This document shows, piece by piece, positions 40,398 to 49,790 of a DNA stretch of 64,000 nucleotides; position 1 is the first letter of the stretch, and each line of letters starts with the position of its first letter. The DNA is from Agarilytica sp045430285 (GTDB taxonomy: Bacteria > Pseudomonadota > Gammaproteobacteria > Pseudomonadales > Cellvibrionaceae): positions 310,001 through 374,000 of the forward strand of contig JAILXV010000004.1 in assembly GCA_045430285.1 (NCBI GenBank), in the 5' to 3' direction. The notes beneath the pieces were generated by a model, which saw only the letters and a list, made by a program, of their open reading frames with translations, was not told where the DNA came from and did not search any database. Position numbers and translations under genes: made by a program.

Positions 40398-42521
40398 GTG
40401 AATCCAGTAATTAAAAAATTTCAATATGGTAATGATACCGTCACCCTAGAAACGGGTCGTGTAGCGCGACAAGCTACCGGTGCCGTGGTTGTGACATTAG
40501 GAAAAACAAGCGTGTTGTGTACAGTGGTAGGGGCGAAAGAAGCTTCACCTGGGCAAGACTTTTTTCCGTTATCAGTACACTACCAAGAGCGTGCATATTC
40601 AGCGGGTAAAATCCCTGGTGGCTTTTTCAAGCGTGAAGGCCGTCCAAGCGAAAAAGAAACATTAACTTCTCGCCTAATTGACCGTCCAATTCGTCCACTA
40701 TTCCCGAAGGGCTTCCTAAACGAAGTTCAAGTGGTATGTATGGTTATCTCTGCAGACAAAAATGAAGATCCAGATATTGCTGCGATGATTGGTACTTCTG
40801 CAGCATTGTCTATTTCAGGTATTCCCTTTAACGGCCCAATTGGTTGTGCCCGTGTTGGTTATTCTGAAGAAGAAGGTTATTTGTTAAACCCGACTTATGC
40901 CACATTAAAAGATTCCGAGTTGGACATGGTTGTTGCAGGCACTAAAGACGCCGTGTTGATGGTTGAGTCTGAAGCAAACGAACTGCCTGAAGATATTATG
41001 TTGGGTGCTGTTTTATACGCACATCAAGAAATGCAGTCTGTTGTTCATGCGATCAACGAGCTTGTAAAAGATGCAGGTAAAGAGCGTTGGGTTTGGGAAG
41101 CGCCTGCAGTTAATCAAGCCTTGGTTGATGCAGTTAAAGCTGATTTCGAAGACTCTATCGGTGTTGCATATCGTATTACAGATAAGGCGAAGCGTTACGA
41201 TCGTCTGTCTGAACTTCGATCGCAAGCGGTTGCTCAGTTGGCCGGTGAAGGGGCTGAATTTTCAAGCGATGATGTAAAAGGTATCTTCGCAAAAGTTGAA
41301 AAACAAATCGTTCGTAGCCGTGTTGTTGCTGGCGAGCCTCGTATCGATGGTCGTGATGGCAAGACTGTTCGTCCACTTCAAGTTGAAGTTGGCGTTCTTC
41401 CTCGCGTTCACGGATCGGCATTATTTACACGTGGTGAAACGCAAGCGCTTGTTGTTGCGACTTTAGGTTCTGCACGTGATGCTCAAATTATTGATGCGCT
41501 CGAAGGCGAGCGTCGTGACCCATTTATGCTTCACTACAATTTCCCTCCTTATTCTGTAGGTGAGTGTGGTCGTATGGGCGGTACTGGTCGTCGTGAGATT
41601 GGCCACGGTCGTTTAGCACGACGTGGTGTTGCCGCAATGTTGCCAAAAGAAGATGAGTTCCCATACACAATGCGTGTTGTGAGCGAAATTACTGAATCTA
41701 ATGGTTCAAGCTCTATGGCTTCTGTGTGTGGTTCTAGCTTGGCATTGATGGATGCTGGTGTACCGATCAAAGCACCTGTTGCGGGTATTGCAATGGGCCT
41801 AGTAAAAGAAGATAACGGCTTTGCTGTATTGACCGATATCTTGGGTGATGAAGATCATCTTGGTGATATGGACTTTAAAGTGGCGGGTACTGCCGATGGT
41901 CTTACCGCACTTCAAATGGACATTAAGATTGAAGGCATCACTGAAGAAATTATGGAAATTGCCCTTGAGCAAGCGCTAAGTGCACGTTTACATATTCTTA
42001 GTGAAATGAACAAGGTTATCGCTGCACCTCGTCAAGAGCTTAGCGATACAGCGCCTCAGTTCCACACGATGAAAGTTCACCCAGATAAAATTCGTGACAT
42101 CATCGGTAAAGGCGGCGCAACAATCCGTTCTATTACTGAAGAGACTGGTGCGTCTATCGATATTAACGATGATGGTACGGTTAAAATCTACGCTGATAGT
42201 GGTGATGGGCTTAAAGCGGCGATCGATAAAGTTGAAGAGATTACTGCAGAAGCAGAAATCGGCGCGACTTATGTTGGTAAAGTTGTTCGCATCGTTGACT
42301 TCGGTGCATTCATTAACTTCTTACCTGGTAAAGACGGCCTAGTTCACATCTCTCAAATTGCACACGAGCGTGTGCAAAAAGTTGAGGACTACCTAGAAGT
42401 TGGTCAAGAAGTGAAAGTGAAGTGTTTGGATGTTGACCAACGCGGACGCATTAAGCTTTCAATGAAAGAGCTTATTGAAAAGCCAGCCGCTGAAGAAGCA
42501 AAGACTGAAGAAAGCGAGTAA
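40398..42521 (+). CDS. pnp: polyribonucleotide nucleotidyltransferase (PNPase)
   Basis: 707 residues from the GTG at 40398, which has GAAGGA seven bases upstream and matches the family start (MNPVIKKFQYG); a frame extension to 40359 is not needed. Two RNase PH domains (GRVARQATGAVVVTLGKTSVLCTVV and LPRVHGSALFTRGETQALVVATLG), then KH (IRDIIGKGGATIRSITEE, about 570) and S1 (GATYVGKVVRIVDFGAFINFLPGKDGLVHIS, about 620). It degrades mRNA 3' to 5' by phosphorolysis in the degradosome. The tail KPAAEEAKTEESE is acidic. Confidence 0.97.
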   Translation: MNPVIKKFQYGNDTVTLETGRVARQATGAVVVTLGKTSVLCTVVGAKEASPGQDFFPLSVHYQERAYSAGKIPGGFFKREGRPSEKETLTSRLIDRPIRPLFPKGFLNEVQVVCMVISADKNEDPDIAAMIGTSAALSISGIPFNGPIGCARVGYSEEEGYLLNPTYATLKDSELDMVVAGTKDAVLMVESEANELPEDIMLGAVLYAHQEMQSVVHAINELVKDAGKERWVWEAPAVNQALVDAVKADFEDSIGVAYRITDKAKRYDRLSELRSQAVAQLAGEGAEFSSDDVKGIFAKVEKQIVRSRVVAGEPRIDGRDGKTVRPLQVEVGVLPRVHGSALFTRGETQALVVATLGSARDAQIIDALEGERRDPFMLHYNFPPYSVGECGRMGGTGRREIGHGRLARRGVAAMLPKEDEFPYTMRVVSEITESNGSSSMASVCGSSLALMDAGVPIKAPVAGIAMGLVKEDNGFAVLTDILGDEDHLGDMDFKVAGTADGLTALQMDIKIEGITEEIMEIALEQALSARLHILSEMNKVIAAPRQELSDTAPQFHTMKVHPDKIRDIIGKGGATIRSITEETGASIDINDDGTVKIYADSGDGLKAAIDKVEEITAEAEIGATYVGKVVRIVDFGAFINFLPGKDGLVHISQIAHERVQKVEDYLEVGQEVKVKCLDVDQRGRIKLSMKELIEKPAAEEAKTEESE

Positions 42522-42547
42522 GAATAAGCTTAAAGTTCAGTATCGAA

Positions 42548-42575
42548 AAACCGCGATTTAGTCGCGGTTTTTTTT
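42548..42575 (+). terminator. intrinsic terminator after pnp
   Basis: AACCGCGA-tttag-TCGCGGTT with a run of eight or more T. It closes the rimP-to-pnp region. Confidence 0.9.
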
Positions 42576-42722
42576 CGTCTGTCTTTTTCTTTCTCTCTGT
42601 CGTGGAAGTTTGCATCTCATCACGTTTCAAAAGTGACCTAATTCGCTAATTTCGACATTGTTATAACAAACGTCATCTATCTCTACTTATAATGCGCTTA
42701 CTCGAATATTAAGGTGGTATCG

Positions 42723-43871
42723 ATGATCAACAAGCCCTGCGTTAGCTGTAACAAACCAATGAATGGTGGTGTTTATCGCAAGCCAAACCAATGCCCTCAT
42801 TGTTTATCGTTGCAAGATGAATCATTAACGGTGGATCGTAAACCGATTAAAATTCAGAGGGCCAAAGATGCGATACGAGTGTCTGAAATGGCGCTAGCGG
42901 AAGCAGAGGGCATTGTTTCTGCGGTTGAGGTAATAGATCAAGAGATGGTGCCCGACTCAAGTGCGGAAGTGGTTCCGCGTGAGGTGCACCTGGAAGCGGA
43001 CGCTGATTTAGGTCGACACGATTATATTGTGGCAGAGCTTGAAGAAGGTGATGACCTGCTTGTGTTAGAAGATTTTGTGACGGAGAGCGCAGATAGCGTG
43101 CTTGAGTTTCCTTCGGTGGCCTTTGAGCATGAAAAAGCAGAAGGGTTAGAAATTTCTCTCGACAATGTGGAAGAAGAGTCCGGTGAGGTAGAGAAGCCGA
43201 TAGCACTGCCTGAATATGCCAACGTTCGACACTTTCATAACTTAGAAATTACCCCTGATGTTGATGAAAGCCTTGATGTCGCTTTGGATATGGCTTCTGT
43301 GGCAAACGCCGGTGCTGTTACTCAAATTGCTTCAGAAAAACCAATAAAGGTTTCTGACAAAAAAATAACGCCAGAAGCACCGGTGATACAAGGTGATAAA
43401 GTCGTTACGCTAAAAGGACGAGCGGGAGCGCGGCGTGGGAATGAGTCTTGGCCGGTATCGCATGATGAGCCTCATGAATCTCCGGTTCTGGTTGAGCATG
43501 CAGGAGACGACGGCGATAAGCGCAGTGTTGCTCATGTCGAATATGAATCGGTAGTATTAACCACCGAGTCCGCTCAAAACGTCGACATCGCGAAGCGTCT
43601 CGATATCGTTTCCGCCGAGTGTGTATTCGGCACCGATATGGTGAAAAGTAATTTGCCCTCTAAGGGCCACCCGTCCAAAATTGAGCACATTGCTCCGCCG
43701 AGTATATTGAAAGATGCACGTAAAACGGTTCTGGACGAAATTAAAAAAGAGGCTTTTTTACTGGGCGCGAATACCGTGGTTGAAGTTAAGTTGGATTACA
43801 GTGAAATCTCTCGTGGCGAATCGGCAATGATGTTGGTTGTGGCGACGGGTACAGCTGTAAATACAGCCTAG
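42723..43871 (+). CDS. zinc-ribbon protein with acidic linker and C-terminal YbjQ-like domain
   Basis: 382 residues from the ATG at 42723 (AAGGTGG upstream). Residues 1-30 hold CVSC and CPHC pairs (Cys6, 9, 24, 27), a treble-clef or zinc ribbon. Residues about 40-270 are acidic and low in complexity, probably disordered. From about 280 the sequence VVLTTESAQNVDIAKRLDIVSAECVFGTDM, then ARKTVLDEIKKEAFLLGANTVVEVKLDY and LVVATGTAV, matches YbjQ/UPF0145 domains, which form pentamers with unknown function. YbjQ proteins are normally about 105 residues and stand alone, so this fusion is unusual. Confidence 0.7.
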   Translation: MINKPCVSCNKPMNGGVYRKPNQCPHCLSLQDESLTVDRKPIKIQRAKDAIRVSEMALAEAEGIVSAVEVIDQEMVPDSSAEVVPREVHLEADADLGRHDYIVAELEEGDDLLVLEDFVTESADSVLEFPSVAFEHEKAEGLEISLDNVEEESGEVEKPIALPEYANVRHFHNLEITPDVDESLDVALDMASVANAGAVTQIASEKPIKVSDKKITPEAPVIQGDKVVTLKGRAGARRGNESWPVSHDEPHESPVLVEHAGDDGDKRSVAHVEYESVVLTTESAQNVDIAKRLDIVSAECVFGTDMVKSNLPSKGHPSKIEHIAPPSILKDARKTVLDEIKKEAFLLGANTVVEVKLDYSEISRGESAMMLVVATGTAVNTA

Positions 43872-43884
43872 TTTTCTTTAAATG

Positions 43885-43914
43885 CTGTCAGGGAAGCCCC
43901 TGGCAGAGATCTTT
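43885..43914 (+). terminator. probable weak terminator
   Basis: CTGTCAGGG-aagc-CCCTGGCAG (one G-U pair) followed a few bases later by CTTTT, just after the YbjQ-like gene. Confidence 0.5.
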
Positions 43915-44055
43915 TACACATTCTTAGGTCGTGTCGCCGCGGGCAAGCCTGCTAAGTCATCCCAGTTCTGGGTCCATAGCTATACATCTGTTAGACTCTT
44001 CTCGCTTATTGCGTGGACGCAACGCCGTCTTTTTAACGATAATTAATGGATAGTT

Positions 44056-44883
44056 ATGACGTATCGGTTTTCTTCCCATTGGCATTACGTTTTTTTTGTC
44101 TTGCTCTCTTTTGTTAGCCTTTCAGGAACTTGCCATGCGGCTTCCAAATCTCCGGCTTGGGAGTTGGGTGTTGCTTTAGGTGGGCAGGCGCTAAGAGATT
44201 ATCGCGGCTCAAGCGAAAGTCAGGTTCAGGTATACCCCATCCCATTTTTGGTTTATCGAGGAGATTTTTTTAAAATTGATAGAAACGGCGTGCGCGGCGA
44301 ATTTTTGTCAAACGATCGAGTGCAATTTAATCTAAGTGGCGAGACAGCGTTAAATGGTAGTTCAGATGATAATGAGTTGCGCCAAGGTATGCCGGAGCTG
44401 GAATCGGCGTTTGAGCTTGGGCCTTCTGTCAATATTAACCTTTCTGGAGACGATTTCAGCCGAGGTTGGCAATTGCGCTTACCTCTGAGGGCAGTAATTA
44501 CTGCTGGAGAGAGCGGCATTCATTCTCGAGGTTATAATTTTAATCCCCGTTTTACATATACGAAGCCAGATTTTTTTGGAGATTGGCGCGGGCGTGTCAA
44601 TATTGGAGGTTTATTTGGATCCAAGCGATACCACGATTATTACTACAGCGTGGATGAGCAGTATGTGACGCCTTTTCGGGCGAGCTATGAGGCGAGTGGT
44701 GGTTTTAGTGGATATTATTTCAAGACGAGCTTGAGCCGTCGTAAAGATGACTTTTGGTATGCTGCCAGCTTCCGATACGATAATTTGAGTGGTGCAAGTT
44801 TTGAGGATAGCCCTGTAGTGGAAACCAAGGACTATTTTTCGATTAGCTTTATTGTGGCTTGGTTGGGCTGGCAATCGAAATAA
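44056..44883 (+). CDS. MipA/OmpV-family outer membrane protein
   Basis: 275 residues with a signal peptide (FFVLLSFVSLSGTCHAA). The mature protein opens WELGVALGGQALRDYRGSSESQVQVYPIPFLVYRGDFFKIDRNGVRGEFL, the family signature, and continues as alternating amphipathic strands ending in SISFIVAWLGWQSK, consistent with a beta-barrel. MipA links the lytic transglycosylase MltA to PBP1B in E. coli; OmpV relatives act as porins. It stands alone and is convergent with ubiB. Confidence 0.85.
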   Translation: MTYRFSSHWHYVFFVLLSFVSLSGTCHAASKSPAWELGVALGGQALRDYRGSSESQVQVYPIPFLVYRGDFFKIDRNGVRGEFLSNDRVQFNLSGETALNGSSDDNELRQGMPELESAFELGPSVNINLSGDDFSRGWQLRLPLRAVITAGESGIHSRGYNFNPRFTYTKPDFFGDWRGRVNIGGLFGSKRYHDYYYSVDEQYVTPFRASYEASGGFSGYYFKTSLSRRKDDFWYAASFRYDNLSGASFEDSPVVETKDYFSISFIVAWLGWQSK

Positions 44884-44911
44884 TATTCCAGAAAAAAATC
44901 TTAAATATTTC

Positions 44912-46528
44912 TTAGCTCGCAATAATTAATAGTACCAACGATGAACCCACCATAAATATTGTTTCTAATGGGATCACCGCAGTTGGGTATGCCAAATATA
45001 CACCTGATGCGAATAACCCAATACTTGTCGCTTTCAGTGTTGAGCGTTTACCGCTTGAAAGCTGGCCGCTTTCTTTTTTTGAGTTTTCTTTTTTCTCGCT
45101 CCCTTGCTGCTTAATCACGTCAATCGCCGAAAGTGCTGAGACAGCAAGTTGCGGTATTTCGGGCAGTTTTTCTAGCCACTCTGGCGCATAGTATCGGAAC
45201 TCCTTCCACAGTGTTTTAGGGTGGTAGCGTTGTTTGATCCAATTTTCTAAGAATGGGTGGGCGGTATCCCAAAGATTTAGGTCAGGGTAAAGTTGCCTGC
45301 CCAACCCTTCAATATTGAGGAGGGTCTTTTGAAGTAATACCAATTGAGGCTGAACAGGCATGTTGTAGCGTCGCGCAATTCTGAAAATCGTGACAAGCGC
45401 TTCTCCAAAGGAAATATCTTTGAGTGGCTTTTCAAATATTGGTTCGCATACGGCTCGAATTGCCGACTCGAATCCGCTGACGGAAGTTTCGGCAGGTACC
45501 CAACCACTGGAGACATGTAGTTCTGCAACTTGGCGGTAGTCCCTACGGAACATGGCCAGTAAATTCCGTGCGAGGTAATACTGATCTTCTCGTGTTAAGG
45601 CGCCCATTATGGCCATGTCGACGGCAATGTAACTGGGGTTGTTTGGAGTGTCGTGAGAGACAAAAACGTTACCTGGGTGCATATCTGCGTGAAAGAAATT
45701 ATGCTCGAAGACCTGGGTGAAAAATATTTCTACGCCGCGTTCAGCAAGCACTTTTAGATCCGTGCCCTGAGCGTTTAGCGCGGTCAAGTCGGTGACGGGT
45801 ATCCCGTAAATGCGCTCCATGACCATGACGCTGGGCTTGCAATAATCCCAATATATTTTTGGAACGTAAAGTTTTTTAGACCCTTCAAAATTACGTCTAA
45901 GCTGAGATGCGTTCGCCGCTTCCATGGCAAGATTGAGTTCATCGAAAATCGTATGTTTGTAATCGTCGACCACCTCTGCTGGGCGCAAACGTCGGCCTTC
46001 ACTGCTGACTGATTCAATGACTCTTGCAATTAGTCTTAAAAGTTGCGTGTCCTGTGTAATCGTGCGCTCAATACCTGGACGAATAGCTTTTACAATGACT
46101 TTGTCGCCGTTGCGAAGCTCCGCTGCGTGGACTTGTGCCACCGAGGCTGACGCGAGTGGCGCTTCCTCATAATGATTAAACAGGTTTTCGACGGAATCCC
46201 CGAGTGCTTTTTCGACGAGCTTTTTAAATGTCTCGTTATCGAAGGGTGCCACGTTATCTTGTAGATGATTTAGTTCTTCTACGATGTCTTCCGGCATTAA
46301 GTCTGGGCGCGTCGAAAGCAACTGTCCAAATTTTACGAAAATAGGGCCAAGTTCTTCTAGTGCATGACGCAATCGTTTACCTCGACATTCCTTTCGCTTG
46401 GGATAAAGAGTGAAAACAATAAAGAGTAGTTTAAATTTAGTGGCGATATTTTCTTTGGGTAATAAATCATCTAGGCGATAGCGGCCTATTGTATGAATTA
46501 TTGTGATAATTCTAAAAAAAGTGGACAC
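44912..46528 (-). CDS. ubiB: ubiquinone biosynthesis ATPase/kinase-like protein UbiB
   Basis: 538 residues, usual length. Seen: the K-x-G-Q motif FVKFGQLLSTRPDLMP, the A-rich loop PLASASVAQVHAAELRNGDKVIVKAIRP, the HADMHPGN catalytic loop, and two hydrophobic C-terminal segments that anchor it in the membrane. The metal-binding motif reads DMAIMG where E. coli has DCGIVG; Asp is kept but the Gly is Ala. GTG start, 4 bp after ubiJ. UbiB supports coenzyme Q assembly, possibly by extracting membrane intermediates. Confidence 0.95.
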   Translation of the reverse strand: MSTFFRIITIIHTIGRYRLDDLLPKENIATKFKLLFIVFTLYPKRKECRGKRLRHALEELGPIFVKFGQLLSTRPDLMPEDIVEELNHLQDNVAPFDNETFKKLVEKALGDSVENLFNHYEEAPLASASVAQVHAAELRNGDKVIVKAIRPGIERTITQDTQLLRLIARVIESVSSEGRRLRPAEVVDDYKHTIFDELNLAMEAANASQLRRNFEGSKKLYVPKIYWDYCKPSVMVMERIYGIPVTDLTALNAQGTDLKVLAERGVEIFFTQVFEHNFFHADMHPGNVFVSHDTPNNPSYIAVDMAIMGALTREDQYYLARNLLAMFRRDYRQVAELHVSSGWVPAETSVSGFESAIRAVCEPIFEKPLKDISFGEALVTIFRIARRYNMPVQPQLVLLQKTLLNIEGLGRQLYPDLNLWDTAHPFLENWIKQRYHPKTLWKEFRYYAPEWLEKLPEIPQLAVSALSAIDVIKQQGSEKKENSKKESGQLSSGKRSTLKATSIGLFASGVYLAYPTAVIPLETIFMVGSSLVLLIIAS

Positions 46529-46532
46529 AGCG

Positions 46533-47171
46533 TTAGTCTATTTTATGTTGGGAAGAAAGGGCGCGTTTTAATCGTTGCACCCTTGCGTCTATGCGTTGTG
46601 ATGCTGAGGAAAGTTGGTCGACATTTTTATAATAATCGTTTAACTCACTTTCAGAAGGCAGTGCTCGAAGCTCTTCGGTGAGTAGGTCTGGTAGGGATTG
46701 CTCAAAATCATTGCTTTGACGCTTTACCCAGTTCACCGTGCTGCGAATTGATTCAGCGAGTGTGTGCCCAGGTATTACGCCAAGAATTTCTGTTAAAGGT
46801 TCTTCCCAATCAACATCAATATCGGACAGGATGTTTTTTATATGATTGAGTAGGTTGACCTTACCTGATACGTCAATGTGCAAATCATTTAGGGAGTGTG
46901 TTGGTTGCCCTATGAGTTTTAAAAAGTCGCGGGCCTGGCCGCTTATAGTGACATCGGCGGAACAGTCGTCGTCCACAGAGCTAACGCGAACATTCTCTTG
47001 AGCGATAAAAAATGTCAAAGAAAGGGAAGGAGACTCACACTTAATTCGCACTGACTTATCTTGTAGCGCTTGTAGTTTGTTTCGTGTGCCAGGGTCGTAG
47101 TTTAGGGCAAGGTTGAGTGACTTTTCTAGGATGAGCCCAATTGCACTGTCGATACTTGGGTCGTTTGGCAT
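46533..47171 (-). CDS. ubiJ: ubiquinone biosynthesis accessory factor UbiJ
   Basis: 212 residues with an N-terminal SCP2 lipid-binding domain (LEKSLNLALNYDPGTRNKLQALQDKSVRIKC..., DVTISGQARDFLKLIG, VDWEEPLTEILG) and a C-terminal coiled coil (YYKNVDQLSSASQRIDARVQRLKRAL). UbiJ scaffolds the soluble Ubi complex with UbiK. Its ATG directly follows the ubiE stop codon with no spacing, and ubiB follows 4 bp later, the usual ubiE-ubiJ-ubiB operon. Confidence 0.93.
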   Translation of the reverse strand: MPNDPSIDSAIGLILEKSLNLALNYDPGTRNKLQALQDKSVRIKCESPSLSLTFFIAQENVRVSSVDDDCSADVTISGQARDFLKLIGQPTHSLNDLHIDVSGKVNLLNHIKNILSDIDVDWEEPLTEILGVIPGHTLAESIRSTVNWVKRQSNDFEQSLPDLLTEELRALPSESELNDYYKNVDQLSSASQRIDARVQRLKRALSSQHKID

Positions 47172-47921
47172 TTAGGGCTTATACCCTTTATGAACAGCGA
47201 CAACACCACCCGTCATATTGTGATATTTACACTGCTCGAATCCTGCCTCTTCCATCATTTGCTTTAAGGTGTTTTGGTCTGGGTGCATGCGAATGCTTTC
47301 GGCGAGATAGCGGTAGCTCTCTGAGTCGTTCGCAATGATTTTCCCCATAGCGGGCAGAAGTGAGAATGAATACTTATCGTAGATCTTTTCGACAAGCGGG
47401 TTTGTCGGTTTGGAAAATTCCAATACCAATAATCTTCCCCCAGGTTTCAGTACGCGAAGCATAGAACTTAACGCCAATGCTTTATCGGTAACATTTCTTA
47501 GGCCAAAGGCGATCGTTATACAGTCGAAGGTATTGTCTGGGAAGGGAAGATATTGTGCGTCGGCTTGGGCGTAACTGACATTCCCCGCGATTCCGAGATC
47601 GGTTAGCTTGTCTCTCCCAACATTTAACATGGAGTCGTTAATATCAGAGAGGATAACGCGGCCTTCTTCACCGACAAGAGCCGAGAACTTCCGCGTAAGG
47701 TCGCCTGTGCCGCCAGCGATATCAAGCACGGTATTGCCTTTTCGAACACCGGATAACTCTATGGTAAAGCGCTTCCATATACGGTGAACGCCACCGGACA
47801 TGAGATCGTTCATGACATCGTATTTTGCAGCAACAGAGTGAAAGACTCCGGCAACACGATTGGCCTTATCTTCAACTTTGACCTGTTCGAAACCAAAGTG
47901 CGTGGTGTTTTCTTCAGACAT
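47172..47921 (-). CDS. ubiE: ubiquinone/menaquinone methyltransferase UbiE
   Basis: 249 residues from the ATG at 47921 (GAGAAG upstream; MSEENTTHFGFEQV matches the family start, so the longer frame is rejected). Motifs: VAAKYDVMNDLMSGGVHRIWK, SAM-binding VLDIAGGTGDLTRKF, IAFGLRNVTDK, and LKPGGRLLVLEFSKP. It performs the C-methylation step of ubiquinone and menaquinone synthesis. First gene of the ubiE-ubiJ-ubiB unit. Confidence 0.96.
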   Translation of the reverse strand: MSEENTTHFGFEQVKVEDKANRVAGVFHSVAAKYDVMNDLMSGGVHRIWKRFTIELSGVRKGNTVLDIAGGTGDLTRKFSALVGEEGRVILSDINDSMLNVGRDKLTDLGIAGNVSYAQADAQYLPFPDNTFDCITIAFGLRNVTDKALALSSMLRVLKPGGRLLVLEFSKPTNPLVEKIYDKYSFSLLPAMGKIIANDSESYRYLAESIRMHPDQNTLKQMMEEAGFEQCKYHNMTGGVVAVHKGYKP

Positions 47922-48037
47922 GAAGCTTCTCGACAGTAAAAATCTTTGCGGCATTGTACCTCGTACACGCTGTGGGTACTACGTTCTGTGAGAGTTGCTT
48001 AAGCGGGTTTTAGAGTGTGTGGTGGTTTACTGGGATA

Positions 48038-48418
48038 TTAAGGGGAGACCCATTTTACGGCGGTGACCCCTTCTTGTGATTTGAATGCTTTAACTTTACC
48101 TAAGTAGTCCTGCCAGTTGTTTTCATAGTTTTCGCCCAGTGACTTTAGGTAGGCCCATGTGTAAATACCGGAATCGTGCAAATCGCTGAATATGAGTTTT
48201 ACAGCATAGTTACCTTGGGGTTCAATTTTAGTGATGCCAACGTGCTGTTTATCCAGCTGTAAGACTTCTTGCCCTGGGCCATGGCCTTTAACCTCAGCAG
48301 AAGGGGAAAATACACGAAGATATTCAGCACTAAGTTGATAAACCCCATCGCTAAACTCAAGTTCTAATGCTTGAGATTGGCGATGGAATTTTATTTTCTT
48401 GGGTGCTTCGTCGCGCAT
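48038..48418 (-). CDS. DUF971 (gamma-butyrobetaine hydroxylase-like N-terminal domain) protein
   Basis: About 126 residues: KKIKFHRQSQALELEFSDGVYQLSAEYLRVFSPSAEVKGHG is the DUF971 core, and later YAVKLIFSDLHDSGIYTWAYLKSLG, the GIY-x-W segment typical of the family. It resembles the N-terminal domain of gamma-butyrobetaine dioxygenase without the catalytic part; relatives are linked to Fe-S cluster handling. The ATG at 48418 is preferred to an upstream TTG. It follows hslU by 16 bp, an arrangement conserved in pseudomonads. Confidence 0.85.
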   Translation of the reverse strand: MRDEAPKKIKFHRQSQALELEFSDGVYQLSAEYLRVFSPSAEVKGHGPGQEVLQLDKQHVGITKIEPQGNYAVKLIFSDLHDSGIYTWAYLKSLGENYENNWQDYLGKVKAFKSQEGVTAVKWVSP

Positions 48419-48434
48419 GGGCAATATGGCTTAT

Positions 48435-49751
48435 TTAAAGAATAAAGCGGCTGAGGTCTTCGTTTTGAGATAGCTCATCTAACTGGGATGATACAAAGTC
48501 TGCATCGATAACCACATCTTTTTGTTCGCTTTCGGCGCTGAATGAAATATCTTCCAATAGTTTTTCAAGAACCGTATGTAAGCGTCGAGCACCAATGTTT
48601 TCTGTGCTTTCGTTTACGTGGTATGCCGTTTCCGCGATTTTTCGGATGCCGTCCTCTGTAAATGTCAGGTTCAGTCCTTCTGATCCTAACAGCGCTTGAT
48701 GTTGTTCTGTGAGTGAGGCGTCCGGCTCGGTAAGAATACGCTCAAAGTCTGAAGGTGAAAGCGCATCTAGTTCGACTCGAATGGGCAGGCGGCCCTGTAA
48801 TTCTGGTATCAGGTCTGAAGGCTTGCTTAGGTGGAAGGCACCAGAGGCGATAAACAATATATGATCGGTTTTGATCATGCCGTGCTTAGTGCTCACGGTG
48901 CAGCCTTCGATAAGAGGAAGTAAGTCTCGCTGCACACCTTCACGGGATACGTCTGCGCCAGAGGCACCTTCTCGCTTGCTCACTTTATCAATTTCATCCA
49001 GAAAGACGATGCCGTTTTGTTCGGCGGCTTCAATTGCGCGTGCCTTTAGGTCATCTTCGTTGATGAGTTTGTGTGCTTCTTCATCGAGGACTTTTTTCAG
49101 GGCTTTTTGTACCGGCAGTTTGGTTTTCTTCGATTTGCCTGAGGACATATTGGAAAACATGCCCTGTAGCTGGTTGGTCATATCTTCCATGCCTGGTGGG
49201 GCCATGATTTCGACGCCGACAGGAGCTGCCGCCACGTCGATTTCGACTTCTTTGTCGTCCAGCTCTCCTTCGCGTAGTTTCTTGCGGAAAATTTGTCGGG
49301 TAGAGCTTTCGTGGGTGTTTTCCTCAGTGCTGCGTGCGGGAGGCAGTAAGGCATCAAGAATACGTTCTTCGGCGGCATCTTGGGCGCGATGCTTAACTTT
49401 GGCGATCTCTTGTTCTCGGTTGAGTTTAATCGCGCGGTCGACTAAATCTCGAATGATGGATTCGACATCTCGACCGACATAGCCCACTTCGGTGAACTTT
49501 GTCGCTTCGACCTTAATAAAAGGCGCATTGGCTAAGCGGGCTAAGCGGCGAGCGATCTCGGTCTTTCCGACACCAGTGGGTCCAATCATAAGAATGTTTT
49601 TTGGGGTAATCTCGTTGCGGAGATCTTCGCCCAGTTGCATGCGTCTCCAGCGGTTTCTGAGTGCAATGGCAACGGCTTTTTTTGCGGCATTTTGGCCAAC
49701 GATATGTTTGTCTAGTTCGTGAACGATTTCACGAGGAGTCATCTGTGACAT
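48435..49751 (-). CDS. hslU: ATP-dependent protease ATPase subunit HslU
   Basis: 438 residues. TPREIVHELDKHIVGQNAAKKAVAIALRNRWRR at the start, Walker A GPTGVGKTEIARRLA, GYVGRDVESIIRDL pore loop, the I-domain (about 110-240), Walker B IVFLDEIDKV, and the C-terminal DLSRFIL that docks into HslV. It unfolds substrates for HslV. It lies 39 bp downstream of hslV in one operon. Confidence 0.97.
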   Translation of the reverse strand: MSQMTPREIVHELDKHIVGQNAAKKAVAIALRNRWRRMQLGEDLRNEITPKNILMIGPTGVGKTEIARRLARLANAPFIKVEATKFTEVGYVGRDVESIIRDLVDRAIKLNREQEIAKVKHRAQDAAEERILDALLPPARSTEENTHESSTRQIFRKKLREGELDDKEVEIDVAAAPVGVEIMAPPGMEDMTNQLQGMFSNMSSGKSKKTKLPVQKALKKVLDEEAHKLINEDDLKARAIEAAEQNGIVFLDEIDKVSKREGASGADVSREGVQRDLLPLIEGCTVSTKHGMIKTDHILFIASGAFHLSKPSDLIPELQGRLPIRVELDALSPSDFERILTEPDASLTEQHQALLGSEGLNLTFTEDGIRKIAETAYHVNESTENIGARRLHTVLEKLLEDISFSAESEQKDVVIDADFVSSQLDELSQNEDLSRFIL

Positions 49752-49790
49752 AGTCTTTGCTCGTAAGGTGGCTGATCGGAGAGCTAGGGT

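Noticed and set aside
48871..49482. Plus-strand frame of 203 codons within hslU
   Set aside because: Fully antisense to HslU and Ser/Arg-biased, typical of a shadow frame.
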